Source: Sinomicrobium oceani
GTDB taxonomy: Bacteria; Bacteroidota; Bacteroidia; Flavobacteriales; Flavobacteriaceae
DNA length: 64,000 nt
NCBI RefSeq assembly: GCF_900119185.1
Contig: NZ_FPJE01000003.1
Coordinates: forward strand, 62,001-126,000
Direction of reading: 5' to 3'
Positions 54,161-63,134 of the stretch are shown one piece after another (within the stretch, counting starts at the first letter, position 1; each line of letters starts with the position of its first letter). The notes beneath the pieces are model-generated. The model had not been told where the DNA came from. It saw nothing but the letters and a program-made list of their open reading frames with translations, and searched no databases. A program made the position numbers and the translations under genes.

Positions 54161-54480
54161 GCGGTTAACGTAACCCGGTTTGCCGTCAAAGCAGTTGGGG
54201 ATGACATCAGAAGTAAACCCGTTAGCGGTTGACGTAACCCGGTTTACCGTTAAAGCAGTTGGGTATGACGTCAGAAGTAAACCCGTTAGCGGTTAACGTA
54301 ACCCGGTTTACCGTCAAAGTAGTTGGGTATGACATCGGAAGCAACCCGGTTAGCGGTTGACGCAACCCGGTTTGTCGTCAACGTAGTTGGGTATGATATC
54401 ATAAGTAAACGGGTTAGCGGTTAACGTAACCCGGTTTACCGTTAAAGTATTTGTGTATAACATCGCAAGCAACCCGGTTA
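54161..54480. repeat. Tandem array: five 64-bp units
   Basis: Five contiguous units, each exactly 64 bp, start at 54161, 54225, 54289, 54353 and 54417 with GCGGTTRACGYAACCCGG. Units differ by scattered substitutions but not by length. Each carries an imperfect dyad around GTTAAC. Degenerate partial copies flank the array on the left (about 53985-54160) and a strong hairpin closes it on the right. There is no repeat/spacer division, so it is not CRISPR, and no reading frame spans it convincingly. Confidence 0.92.
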
Positions 54481-54514
54481 GCGGCTAACCCATTCCCTTT
54501 AGCCGCTAACCGGG
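54473..54514. repeat. Perfect 16-bp inverted repeat at the array's right edge
   Basis: CCCGGTTAGCGGCTAA (54473-54488) and TTAGCCGCTAACCGGG (54499-54514) are perfect reverse complements around a 10-base loop. No T tract follows on either side, so it is a structured DNA or RNA element rather than a standard terminator. Confidence 0.85.
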
Positions 54515-54540
54515 CCCCTTCCGGCGTCAAAGCGATTGCT

Positions 54541-54847
54541 TTAATGGTCGTTTTAGTAGTTTGTGGTTAGGTTATTAAGTTATTGGGTTATTGAGTTGGT
54601 AGCATGCAGCTTGGCTATTGATATATTATGCCGATAGCCAGGTTTTTTGGTTGTATCAGTATCTGAATAACTTAATAACTCCATTTTTTAGTTCGTAATT
54701 AAAGAGTCTCAGGTTTGCGTAGGACTAACCCGCTTTAACATCCAAAAAAAGTTAGGATCCGAATGGGGTGGGGGTATAGGGTTCATACGTTAGTATCTGA
54801 ATAACCTAATACCGAGTAACCAAAGAAGGATAAAGGATATCAGAGAC
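54541..54847. other. Non-coding stretch with dispersed TAAC/GTTA-rich words
   Basis: About 307 bases with no gene. It contains GTAGTTTGTGGTTAGG and GGGTTATTGAGTT (54556-54597) and two GAATAACYTAATA words (about 54665 and 54801). Reverse complements of the first two recur near the other end of the window (about 265-300). Confidence 0.6.
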
Positions 54848-55234
54848 TTAGTTAAGTGCAAAAGGAGCGCACAACTTGAACGTTGGAATATACACCCGGA
54901 ATTTTCGGGTAGATGTAAAATTTACCATATTGTAGTGCCCTCGCATGGCGCCTATGGGAGAAGTAAGAAGACAGCCCGAACTGTAGGAATGCGACTCGCC
55001 GGGTTTCAGTACCGGTTTCTTACCGATAACCCCTTCACCGTCTACGAATTCCGGATGATTCAGGGAATCGTATACCTGCCAGTGCCGTGACGTGAGCTGG
55101 ACGGAATCTTTACTCTGGTTTTCTATGGTGATCTTGTAGCCGAAGGCAAAATGCATTCTGTAGTTCTTGAAGAAAGTACCTTCAAAACTGGTGATTACCG
55201 ATATTTTTATGCCTTTGGTAACTTGTGTGATCAT
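54848..55234 (-). CDS. apaG: ApaG-family protein
   Basis: 128 residues, the whole ApaG domain: VTKGIKISVITSFEG at the start, YKITIENQSKDSVQLTSRHWQVYDS, GEGVIGKKPVLKPGESHSYSSG and TSPIGAMRGHYNMV. It is a small fibronectin-III-like fold linked genetically to cobalt/magnesium resistance in enterobacteria; its molecular role is not settled. No signal peptide, so it is cytoplasmic. It has its own good promoter on the minus strand (55304-55337) and is not obviously tied to the neighbouring plug gene, which ends 179 bases upstream. Confidence 0.93.
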   Translation of the reverse strand: MITQVTKGIKISVITSFEGTFFKNYRMHFAFGYKITIENQSKDSVQLTSRHWQVYDSLNHPEFVDGEGVIGKKPVLKPGESHSYSSGCLLTSPIGAMRGHYNMVNFTSTRKFRVYIPTFKLCAPFALN

Positions 55235-55303
55235 ATGAAAAGCTTAAAATGGTATAACCACAATTTCTGTGTTTTTCAAGAACGAACTTAGCATCCCTCC
55301 AAA

Positions 55304-55337
55304 CAAAAATACAAAATTTAGTTGTATCTGATCCAAA
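55304..55337 (-). promoter_or_regulatory. Promoter of apaG (TTTG, 22 bases, TATTTTTG)
   Basis: On the minus strand, TTTG (55337-55334) and TATTTTTG (55311-55304) are 22 bases apart, matching both boxes of the Bacteroidota housekeeping promoter. It lies 70 bases before the apaG ATG. Confidence 0.7.
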
Positions 55338-55413
55338 TTGCGAATAAAATTTTCGGTCACCTGTCCTGCTGTCCCGAAAAGCCGTGGGATAACGGTAATA
55401 TTTTGTAAATCTA

Positions 55414-56688
55414 TCAGTTGGATATATTCACCGAAGTTCCGCTTCCGATACCGATAAGGCTGTCATACATATCCCCGAAATTTCGGTAATACACCAGCAC
55501 GAGGTAGTTGTTTTCCGTTTCGAAATGATTTCCGCTAATCGTAGTATGATCTATACCCTCGGGACCGGCCATGACAAATTTATAATTGTAAAAACCTTGT
55601 TTGAGCCTTATTTTGGCTTTGAGTTTATTTCCGCTGTTGTCCAGTGTCATTTTGTTGCGGGAGTCGAGCTGGTAGTTGTTGAATTTCCCGTAAACATAAA
55701 CCTCATTCAGCCCCAGCTCCGGACTGTATTCCAGACTGAAGTGGACATCTGCATAATCGGCTTCCGTATCGTTGTCGCGGTCGTTGCCGTCGAGGGTCCT
55801 GATTTCGAAATCCCCGTTGATATCCGGATAGTAGGTGTAAGGTTTGTCTGTGTCTACCGTGTTGGTAAACAAGTAGGTATTGTACAGGTCCAGTAATTCG
55901 GTGCCGGCAATGGTATTGGTCAGGGCCCTGATCTCTTTGTTGTCGAAATAGAGGTACTCGTTGCCACCGTCAAAGGCTGTTTCTTCGTCATATTTGTAGA
56001 TCAGCTGGTTTCCCGAAAAAAACTGAGGTTTGATTCCGGTTATGGCCGTATTCCAGTTGTGGTTCTGAAGGATGACCACTTTGACCTCCTGTTGCGGGTT
56101 TACAAGCGTTTGCCCGTTGGTATTGATCGTAAAATGGACCACCTGCTTCTGATCGATAACATCCAGCTTCCTGGCTCTTTTGAGAACCACACCTACGGAT
56201 ACCATGTCCTTGTATATGACAAATCGACGTGAGAAGACCAGCTCATCATTACTATTGAATATCTTGAGCATATAGTTCCCTGAAAGTTTAAACCTGGTCC
56301 TCGAATTGGGGAGCGTGAGATCGTAATGTGAATAGGGCTGTAGCGTGGTTACCGAATTCCGGTAATCCATAATTCTCTGATTATCCACACCTTCCAGGAA
56401 TTGTGATTTGAGCAGATCGGAAGGAGTCCAGTCGGCATTACAATGAATGATTCGGTAATAATAATCCGATTCCCTGGCCCGAAGATCGTCGAAGGAAAGT
56501 GTAAATGCTTCGCCCGGTTTCAGGATGGGGAACTGGTCGTCCCGGTTTTCGCCATCGGTCTTAAAGACGATGGAACGGATGTATTCGGGTGGTTCCGTTT
56601 CGTATTCGGCCTGTCCGCTAAGTCCCGAAGACAGCAATAGCAACAGAAGGAAAAGGAGGTATGGCAAATGTCTTTTGAGGTGCATCAT
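55414..56688 (-). CDS. T9SS plug-type protein (formerly DUF5103)
   Basis: 424 residues with a Sec signal (HLPYLLFLLLLLLSSGLSGQA). The sequence follows the family named after the Flavobacterium Plug protein, which blocks the SprA translocon of the type IX secretion system from the periplasmic side: PPEYIRSIVFKTDGENRDDQFPI, GEAFTLSFDDLRARESDYYYRI, CNADWTPSDLLKSQFLEG, NRIMDYRNS-like segment, and a C-terminal beta domain with GLNEVYVYGKFNNY and LKQGFYNYKFVM. Three beta-sandwich domains are expected. No other T9SS gene is in the window. It is divergent from nqrA across 331 bases, an arrangement that may be conserved in related genomes. Confidence 0.85.
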   Translation of the reverse strand: MMHLKRHLPYLLFLLLLLLSSGLSGQAEYETEPPEYIRSIVFKTDGENRDDQFPILKPGEAFTLSFDDLRARESDYYYRIIHCNADWTPSDLLKSQFLEGVDNQRIMDYRNSVTTLQPYSHYDLTLPNSRTRFKLSGNYMLKIFNSNDELVFSRRFVIYKDMVSVGVVLKRARKLDVIDQKQVVHFTINTNGQTLVNPQQEVKVVILQNHNWNTAITGIKPQFFSGNQLIYKYDEETAFDGGNEYLYFDNKEIRALTNTIAGTELLDLYNTYLFTNTVDTDKPYTYYPDINGDFEIRTLDGNDRDNDTEADYADVHFSLEYSPELGLNEVYVYGKFNNYQLDSRNKMTLDNSGNKLKAKIRLKQGFYNYKFVMAGPEGIDHTTISGNHFETENNYLVLVYYRNFGDMYDSLIGIGSGTSVNISN

Positions 56689-57019
56689 GTGGTAAATATA
56701 CGCAAAAAATGAAATGGCAAAGCGTGTGTCGTATAAGGTGTTTTTTCTTACCTGCTACGGTAGGTAATCCGCAAATGATGGTTTTTTGGACTATATACCT
56801 ATTTATGCGGTTGTTTTTTTATAACATTACTTCCGGCAATGCTTTTGGGGCTTTTCTGACGGGGAGATTTAGAGGTTTATAATCAAAAACAAAGCAATTG
56901 TTTAGAATGGATATAAATAATGAAAACTGTGCTCAGCCTTGGATAATAAATACCCCATAAATTTATAAATTTGCGTGAATTTTTGAATAACCTATTTTTC
57001 AAAACAATCCAATTGTAAC
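56689..57019. other. Divergent intergenic region, plug gene / nqrA
   Basis: 331 bases without a gene. Minus side: TATATTTA (seven of eight -7 positions) about 10 bases before the plug ATG, too close to be certain. A small dyad TTACCT...AGGTAA lies at 56748-56767. Plus side: the nqr promoter candidate at 56966-56973. Confidence 0.55.
56966..56973 (+). promoter_or_regulatory. Candidate -7 box (TAAATTTG) of the nqr operon
   Basis: Exact TAnnTTTG match with TTG at 56939-56941, 24 bases upstream, and a leader of about 40 bases before the nqrA ATG at 57020. Confidence 0.6.
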
Positions 57020-58366
57020 ATGTCCAATGACATTCGTATCAGAAAAGGTTTGAACATCAATTTGAAAGGGGCGGCGGAAAAAGTAGTTTCAGAGGCCCCT
57101 CGAGTTAAGACCTTCGCATTAAAACCCACAGATTTTCACAGCGTTACTCCTAAGATGGTTGTGAAAGAGGGAGAAAAAGTAAAAGCAGGTGATGTTATTT
57201 TCTATTCCAAGTACAGCGAAAAGATAAAATTCGTGACTCCGGTCAGCGGTACACTCTCGGAAGTGAGGAGAGGTGCAAAGCGTAAAATACTGGAGGTGGT
57301 TATAGAAGCTGATAGCCAGGATGTTTACCGGGAGTTCGGAGTTAAGAACCCGGCGCAGATGTCTGCCGAAGAGGTAAAAGCATTTTTGCTGGAAAGCGGG
57401 TGCTGGCCTTTTATCCGTCAACGTCCTTATGATATCATTGCCGATCCGGAAGATACTCCTAAGTCCATTTTTATCTCGGCTTATGCCAGCGCACCGTTGG
57501 CTGCCGATATAGAGTTTACACTTCAGGGCAGAGAAGAGGATTTTCAGGCGGGTATAGATGCTATCAGTAAACTTACTACAGGAAAGACGCACTTGTCCGT
57601 AGCCAAGGGGTCGTCTTCTTTTCTTACGGGTGTAAAAGGAGTAGAGCTGCACAAGGTTTCCGGACCGCATCCGGCAGGGAACGTGGGCGTACAGATTCAT
57701 CACATCGACCCGGTTAATGCCGGAGAACATGTGTGGGTAATCAGTCCGGAAGATGTAGCTATTATCGGTACGTTATTACGAACCGGTAAATTCGATGCCA
57801 CACGTACCGTAGCTCTTGCGGGTACGGAAGTGGATAAACCGCAGTACTACAGGGTGAAGATAGGTTCTTCCGTCAGGGCTTTGGTGGACAGAAGCGACAG
57901 CATCGATATACGTATTATCAGTGGAGATGTGCTTACGGGAGATAAAATTACCGTAGATGGCTTTATCGGATTCTACGATAATACGGTTACCGTCATCCCG
58001 GAAGGAAATGATTACAGAATGTTCGGATGGCTGCCTTTTAAGGACAACAACATTCCGAGTATGCACCATACTTCTTTATCGTGGTTATTCCCGAATAAGA
58101 AATACACGGTAAATACCAATTTGAACGGCGAAGAGCGGGCTTTGGTAGTTACCGGGGAAATGGAGAAAGTGATGCCTATGGATATTTATCCGATGCAGCT
58201 TTTAAAAGCCTGTATGGCAAGCAATATTGAAAAAATGGAAAATCTGGGGATCTATGAAGTAGCCCCCGAAGACTTTGCGCTGGTAGACTATGCCTGTACT
58301 TCAAAGATAGAAGCTCAGGATATCATCAGACAGGGACTGGATTTAATGATTAAAGAAGTTGGCTAA
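57020..58366 (+). CDS. nqrA: Na+-translocating NADH:quinone reductase subunit A
   Basis: 448 residues, the usual length. It is the cytoplasmic peripheral subunit of the Na+-pumping NADH dehydrogenase, thought to take part in the quinone site with NqrB. Recognisable features: MSNDIRIRKGLNINLKGAAE at the start (RKGLDLPIxG-type), the HSVTPKMVVKEGEKVKAGDVIF biotinyl-like hairpin (about 40-62), PFIRQRPYDIIADPEDTPKSIFI and HTSLSWLFP. First of six genes in the canonical order A-F, with short gaps. It is transcribed from the promoter candidate at 56966. Confidence 0.97.
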   Translation: MSNDIRIRKGLNINLKGAAEKVVSEAPRVKTFALKPTDFHSVTPKMVVKEGEKVKAGDVIFYSKYSEKIKFVTPVSGTLSEVRRGAKRKILEVVIEADSQDVYREFGVKNPAQMSAEEVKAFLLESGCWPFIRQRPYDIIADPEDTPKSIFISAYASAPLAADIEFTLQGREEDFQAGIDAISKLTTGKTHLSVAKGSSSFLTGVKGVELHKVSGPHPAGNVGVQIHHIDPVNAGEHVWVISPEDVAIIGTLLRTGKFDATRTVALAGTEVDKPQYYRVKIGSSVRALVDRSDSIDIRIISGDVLTGDKITVDGFIGFYDNTVTVIPEGNDYRMFGWLPFKDNNIPSMHHTSLSWLFPNKKYTVNTNLNGEERALVVTGEMEKVMPMDIYPMQLLKACMASNIEKMENLGIYEVAPEDFALVDYACTSKIEAQDIIRQGLDLMIKEVG

Positions 58367-58376
58367 TCTCTAAGAT

Positions 58377-59540
58377 ATGAAGTTTTTAAGAAATAAAATA
58401 GATCAACTGAAAAAGCCCTTTGGAAAAGGGGAGAAGTGGGAGAAACTGGCACCCGCGATCAATGCTTTGGATACGTTTCTTTACGTACCCAACCACACCA
58501 CCAAAAAAGGTGCGCATATCCGTGATGCCGTGGATCTGAAACGAACTATGATCACCGTAGTGATTGCACTTATACCGGCTTTGATCTTCGGTATATATAA
58601 TACGGGATACCAGTACCTGCATCAGCTCAACGGCGGAGATGTGGCTTTTATGGATGCTTTCATGCACGGGCTGTGGAAAGTACTTCCTATTATCGTTGTT
58701 TCTTACGGCGTAGGTCTGGCTATCGAATTTATCTTTGCCATATACAGGGGGCACGAGGTTAACGAAGGGTTCCTCGTGACGGGGCTGCTCGTTCCTATGA
58801 TCATGCCTGTCGATATTCCGTTGTGGATGGTGGGACTTTCCGTAGCTTTTGCTGTATTGATAGGGAAAGAGGCTTTTGGAGGAACGGGGATGAACATTCT
58901 GAATCCGGCGTTGGTTGCCAGGGCTTTTGCCTTTTTTGCCTATCCGACGTATATGTCCGGAAACAAGGTCTGGGTTTCGGAAGCTTCTAAAGTAGATGCA
59001 ATTTCCGGGGAAACTATTCTCGGAAGCCTTGCTGCGGGACATGATGTACATTTCAGTATGTTTGACATGTTCAGCGGGGCAATTCCCGGTTCTATAGGAG
59101 AGACCTCCACACTGCTTATCCTTGTCGGAGCAGCTATTCTTATCCTTACCGGGGTGGGAAGCTGGAGAATTATGTTCGGTGCCGTAATCGGAGGAGCTGT
59201 TATGGGGCTGTTGTTTAACCTTTGGGGAGCCAATGCCCTGATGAGTTTTCCGTGGTATGAGCACCTGATTGTCGGTGGATTTGCTTTCGGTGTGGTATTT
59301 ATGGCCACAGACCCGGTTTCTGCCGCGCAGACAACGAAAGGGAAGTGGATTTACGGTATTCTCGTCGGGTTCTTCTGTATTATGATCCGGGTATTCAACC
59401 CTGCATATCCCGAAGGTGTAATGCTCGGAATATTGCTTATGAATGTTTTTGCGCCTACTATCGATCACTATGTTATAGAGGCAAACATAAAAAGAAGAAA
59501 GAAAAGACTGGCTGCATCTAAACAACTTAAAACTGCTTAG
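58377..59540 (+). CDS. nqrB: Na+-translocating NADH:quinone reductase subunit B
   Basis: 387 residues, about nine or ten transmembrane helices. This is the membrane subunit carrying riboflavin and a covalent FMN and forming the main sodium path. The GSIGETSTL segment (238-246) holds the threonine (T243) expected to carry FMN through a phosphoester. GFLVTGLLVPMIMP and MATDPVSAAQT are family-typical helix ends. Starts 10 bases after nqrA. Confidence 0.97.
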   Translation: MKFLRNKIDQLKKPFGKGEKWEKLAPAINALDTFLYVPNHTTKKGAHIRDAVDLKRTMITVVIALIPALIFGIYNTGYQYLHQLNGGDVAFMDAFMHGLWKVLPIIVVSYGVGLAIEFIFAIYRGHEVNEGFLVTGLLVPMIMPVDIPLWMVGLSVAFAVLIGKEAFGGTGMNILNPALVARAFAFFAYPTYMSGNKVWVSEASKVDAISGETILGSLAAGHDVHFSMFDMFSGAIPGSIGETSTLLILVGAAILILTGVGSWRIMFGAVIGGAVMGLLFNLWGANALMSFPWYEHLIVGGFAFGVVFMATDPVSAAQTTKGKWIYGILVGFFCIMIRVFNPAYPEGVMLGILLMNVFAPTIDHYVIEANIKRRKKRLAASKQLKTA

Positions 59541-59542
59541 TA

Positions 59543-60256
59543 ATGAACCGAGAGAGTAATACATATACATTTATCTTTGCCATAGGGATGGTAGTTGTCG
59601 TAGCATTTCTGCTTGCATTTGCCGCGACGTCCCTGAAACCTAAGCAGGATGAGAATGTGCGAAAAGAAAAAATGCAGAATATCCTCAAGACCATTGGTGT
59701 CGAAGTCGAAAGAGAGGCTGCAGAAGGAAAATATAAGGATTATATTAAGGAAGAATTGTCGCTGGAGTCAGACGGGTCGGTTGATGAGGGTACGGATGCT
59801 TTTGACGTAGATCTGAACAAAGAACTGAAATTGCCCGTAGAAGAGCAGCACTTCCCGATCTATATTGCCGATGTAGACGGAACCAAATATTATATAGTTC
59901 CTCTTCGCGGTGCCGGATTATGGGATGCGATCTGGGGATATGTGGCCCTTAAAGATGACCTGAATACCATAGAAGGAGTAACGTTTGACCATAAAGGGGA
60001 GACTCCCGGACTTGGAGCGGAGATTACACAACCCTGGTTCCAGGCACAGTTTGAAGGTAAAAAGATCTTTGATGACAATGATGAGCTTGTTGGTGTGAAA
60101 GTGTCAAAAGGCAGCGGCACCAAAGGAGATAATGAGGTAGATGCGATTTCCGGAGCGACGATTACCGGGAATGGTGTTACAGCGATGATCAAGGAGCGTC
60201 TGTCGCATTACCTGCCTTACTTTAAGAAACAGAAAACTCAATTAGCACTAAATTAA
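59543..60256 (+). CDS. nqrC: Na+-translocating NADH:quinone reductase subunit C
   Basis: 237 residues: one N-terminal transmembrane helix (about 8-29) and a periplasmic FMN-binding domain. The flavinylation motif is S203-G-A-T206 in [14 protein letters not shown], with FMN expected on T206. [12 protein letters not shown] and [10 protein letters not shown] are the conserved flavin-pocket segments. The ATG follows the nqrB stop by 2 bases. A flavin transferase (ApbE) is needed for maturation and is not in the window. Confidence 0.97.
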   Translation: MNRESNTYTFIFAIGMVVVVAFLLAFAATSLKPKQDENVRKEKMQNILKTIGVEVEREAAEGKYKDYIKEELSLESDGSVDEGTDAFDVDLNKELKLPVEEQHFPIYIADVDGTKYYIVPLRGAGLWDAIWGYVALKDDLNTIEGVTFDHKGETPGLGAEITQPWFQAQFEGKKIFDDNDELVGVKVSKGSGTKGDNEVDAISGATITGNGVTAMIKERLSHYLPYFKKQKTQLALN

Positions 60257-60261
60257 TTGCC

Positions 60262-60975
60262 ATGAGTAAAAAAGAGAAAAAGTCACCTATAGTCCTGTTC
60301 GTATCGGAAGAGAAAGAACCTCTTTTTTCCAAGAAAAACAGGAAGCTGATGTCAGACCCGTTAGGCGATGACAACCCGATTACCGTACAGGTACTGGGAA
60401 TATGTTCTGCACTTGCGATCACAGTGCAGTTAAAGCCTGCACTTGTAATGAGTCTTGCGGTACTGGCCGTACTCGCATGTAGTAACGTCATCGTGTCGCT
60501 TCTCCGAAACCTGATCCCGAGCCGTATCCGTATTATCGTACAGCTTGTTATCGTAGCTTCGTTGGTTATCCTGGTAGACCAGGTCTTAAAAGCTTATGCT
60601 TATGATGTTAGTAAACAGCTTTCCGTATTTGTGGGGCTCATTATTACTAACTGTATTCTTATGGGACGTCTCGAGGCATTTGCTCTTGGTAACGGTCCGT
60701 GGAAGTCTTTCCTGGATGGTATCGGTAACGCTGCAGGGTACGGACTTATCCTTATTATGGTAGCCTTCTTCCGTGAATTGCTCGGGTCCGGTAAACTTTT
60801 CGGGTATGAAGTTCTCGGTCACAAAGGAGTAACTCTGGCAGAATCTACCGGATTGTATGCGATGGGATATGAAAATAACGGTTTTATGTTATTCCCCCCT
60901 ATGGCTCTGGTTACTGTTGGTATCATCATTTGGGTACAGCGTTCCAAAAACAGAAAATTAATCGAAAAAGAATAG
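60262..60975 (+). CDS. nqrD: Na+-translocating NADH:quinone reductase subunit D
   Basis: 237 residues with six predicted helices. Family-typical segments are [40 protein letters not shown] with the Cys that helps hold the intramembrane [2Fe-2S] centre shared with NqrE, and [13 protein letters not shown]. The N-terminus has about 30 extra hydrophilic residues ([20 protein letters not shown]) before the usual start, as seen in other Bacteroidota. Confidence 0.96.
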   Translation: MSKKEKKSPIVLFVSEEKEPLFSKKNRKLMSDPLGDDNPITVQVLGICSALAITVQLKPALVMSLAVLAVLACSNVIVSLLRNLIPSRIRIIVQLVIVASLVILVDQVLKAYAYDVSKQLSVFVGLIITNCILMGRLEAFALGNGPWKSFLDGIGNAAGYGLILIMVAFFRELLGSGKLFGYEVLGHKGVTLAESTGLYAMGYENNGFMLFPPMALVTVGIIIWVQRSKNRKLIEKE

Positions 60976-61006
60976 AGGTAACAACAGCCTTGTAAAAATC
61001 AGAAAT

Positions 61007-61621
61007 ATGGATTACGTAAATCTTTTTGTAAAGAGTATCTTCATAGAGAACATGATTTTTGCCTACTTTCTGGGCATGTGTTCTTACCTTGCGGTATCTA
61101 AAACCGTAAAAACTGCTGTTGGTCTTGGAGCTGCCGTTATTTTCGTACTGGCAATCACCGTTCCGATCAACTACCTGATGGATAATTACCTGCTGAAGCC
61201 CGGCGCTTTGTCATGGCTTGGTGCAGAATATAAGAATGTAGACCTGAGCTTCCTCAGCTTTATCATGTTTATCGCGGTTATTGCCTCCATGGTACAGCTC
61301 GTGGAAATGGTTGTAGAGAAATTTGCTCCGGCACTATACGGAGCATTGGGAATCTTCCTTCCGCTGATTGCGGTAAACTGTGCCATCCTCGGGGGGTCAC
61401 TGTTTATGCAACAGAAAGATTTCGGAAGTGTAGGAGAGTCCGCTATTTACGGTGTAGGTTCCGGTATCGGCTGGTTCCTTGCAATCCTCGCGATCGCAGC
61501 TATCCGTGAAAAGATCACATATTCCAATGTACCTGCTCCCCTTCGTGGTCTCGGGATTACATTCATCATTACCGGACTCATGGCCATCGGCTTTATGAGT
61601 TTTATGGGAATTTCATTATAA
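61007..61621 (+). CDS. nqrE: Na+-translocating NADH:quinone reductase subunit E
   Basis: 204 residues, six helices, inverted-topology partner of NqrD. Conserved: [19 protein letters not shown] near the start, [18 protein letters not shown] with the paired Cys of the intramembrane iron-sulfur centre, and [17 protein letters not shown]. Starts 31 bases after nqrD, with no promoter or terminator between. Confidence 0.97.
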   Translation: MDYVNLFVKSIFIENMIFAYFLGMCSYLAVSKTVKTAVGLGAAVIFVLAITVPINYLMDNYLLKPGALSWLGAEYKNVDLSFLSFIMFIAVIASMVQLVEMVVEKFAPALYGALGIFLPLIAVNCAILGGSLFMQQKDFGSVGESAIYGVGSGIGWFLAILAIAAIREKITYSNVPAPLRGLGITFIITGLMAIGFMSFMGISL

Positions 61622-61640
61622 ATCGTTTTATATATAAGAT

Positions 61641-62939
61641 ATGGATTATTCAGTAATCTTAGCGAGTATAGTTGTTTTTTTGTTGTTGATCCTGGTGCTT
61701 GTCGCTATCCTTTTGGGTGCTAAATCCAAGCTGGTACCTTCAGGGCCCGTTTCACTGCATATCAACGGAGAAAAGGATGTGGAAGTTTCTTCGGGAGGGA
61801 CATTGTTGTCCACTCTGGGAAACAATAAAATATTTTTGCCTTCTGCCTGTGGTGGAGGAGGTACCTGTATCCAGTGTAAATGTCGTGTACTCGAAGGTGG
61901 TGGGAATATCCTGCCTACCGAAGAGCCGCATTTCACCAGAAAAGAGATCGCCGAAGGATGGCGTCTCGGTTGCCAGGTTAAGGTAAAACAGGATATGACC
62001 ATTGAGGTGCCCGAAGAAGTATTCGGTGTGAAAAAATGGGAAGCTGTTGTAGTACGTAATTATAACGTAGCATCTTTTATCAAGGAATTCGTTGTGGAAA
62101 TCCCGGAAGATATGGATTATCAGCCCGGAGGTTACATACAGATTGAGATTCCGAAATGTGTAGTGGAGTATAAAGATATCGATATTACCGCACACCCTAA
62201 AGAGCATCCCGGAGATCCCGAGAAGTTCAAGATGGAGTGGGATAAATTCAACCTGTGGCCACTTACGATGAAGAATGATGAGACCGTAGAACGGGCTTAT
62301 TCCATGGCTTCCTATCCTGCAGAAGGGCGGGAGATCATGCTTAACGTAAGGATTGCCACTCCGCCCTGGGACCGTGCAAAGAATGGATGGATGGATGTGA
62401 ATCCCGGTATAGCCTCTTCTTATATCTTCTCCAGGAAAGAAGGTGATAAAGTAACTATTTCCGGACCTTACGGAGAATTCTTTATCAATCCTTCCGAGTC
62501 CGAAATGCTGTATGTCGGTGGTGGAGCCGGAATGGCGCCTATGCGCTCTCACCTGTACCACCTCTTCAAAACATTGAAGACAGGACGGAAAGTGAGTTAC
62601 TGGTACGGTGGACGGTCCAAGAGAGAACTTTTCTACCTGGATCATTTTAAAGAACTCGAACAGGAATTCCCTAACTTCAAGTTCTACATCGTATTGTCCG
62701 AGCCGCTGCCGGAAGATAACTGGACCGAAAAGAAAAATGTTGACGATGCGGAAGGCGACGGGTTCTTAGGCTTTGTACACCAGGCTGTGATCGATCAATA
62801 CCTTAATCATCACGAAGCACCTGAGGATATAGAATTCTATTTCTGCGGACCTCCGTTGATGAACAAAGCGGTGGAGAAAATGTGCGATGACTTCGGAGTA
62901 CCACCGGAGAACGTCAGATTTGACGATTTCGGAGGATAG
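61641..62939 (+). CDS. nqrF: Na+-translocating NADH:quinone reductase subunit F
   Basis: 432 residues; the NADH-oxidising subunit. One N-terminal helix (about 5-27); a ferredoxin-type [2Fe-2S] domain with C70, C76, C79 and C111 ([19 protein letters not shown]); then an FAD domain ([10 protein letters not shown]) and an NADH domain ([29 protein letters not shown]), ending in the typical FDDFGG. Last gene of the operon, followed by a terminator at 62961-62999. Confidence 0.97.
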   Translation: MDYSVILASIVVFLLLILVLVAILLGAKSKLVPSGPVSLHINGEKDVEVSSGGTLLSTLGNNKIFLPSACGGGGTCIQCKCRVLEGGGNILPTEEPHFTRKEIAEGWRLGCQVKVKQDMTIEVPEEVFGVKKWEAVVVRNYNVASFIKEFVVEIPEDMDYQPGGYIQIEIPKCVVEYKDIDITAHPKEHPGDPEKFKMEWDKFNLWPLTMKNDETVERAYSMASYPAEGREIMLNVRIATPPWDRAKNGWMDVNPGIASSYIFSRKEGDKVTISGPYGEFFINPSESEMLYVGGGAGMAPMRSHLYHLFKTLKTGRKVSYWYGGRSKRELFYLDHFKELEQEFPNFKFYIVLSEPLPEDNWTEKKNVDDAEGDGFLGFVHQAVIDQYLNHHEAPEDIEFYFCGPPLMNKAVEKMCDDFGVPPENVRFDDFGG

Positions 62940-62960
62940 TAATCCCGATAATAACATACC

Positions 62961-62999
62961 AAAAAGCCGGTGCAGTTTCTGTATCGGCTTTTTCTTTTT
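62961..62999 (+). terminator. Terminator of the nqr operon
   Basis: AAAAAGCCG (62961-62969) pairs with CGGCTTTTT (62985-62993) around a 15-base loop, with a further T5 after one C. It lies 22 bases past the nqrF stop. Confidence 0.85.
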
Positions 63000-63097
63000 A
63001 TCAATCTCCGTAGTTGCTACGCCCGTTTTAGTGTCGTGTAAAAAACAGCAGGCGTATATCTTTATAACATACCACCCGGTTATAGTTAGATATTCGT

Positions 63098-63105
63098 TAT
63101 TTTTG
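63098..63105 (+). promoter_or_regulatory. Candidate -7 box (TATTTTTG) for the M49 gene
   Basis: Exact TAnnTTTG match, 30 bases before the ATG at 63135 and after the nqr terminator. Confidence 0.5.
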
Positions 63106-63134
63106 TGCTGATCTATTAAAAAATACACAAAAAT

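Noticed and set aside
54161-54480. CRISPR array
   Set aside because: Units are contiguous 64-bp tandem copies with no split into constant repeats and unique spacers, and no cas genes are near.
54473-54514. Intrinsic terminator
   Set aside because: The stem is excellent, but no T tract follows on either strand and no gene ends close by.
58386-59570. Minus-strand open frame of 394 codons
   Set aside because: Antisense to nqrB; its low-complexity His/Asn/Ser-rich translation is not protein-like.
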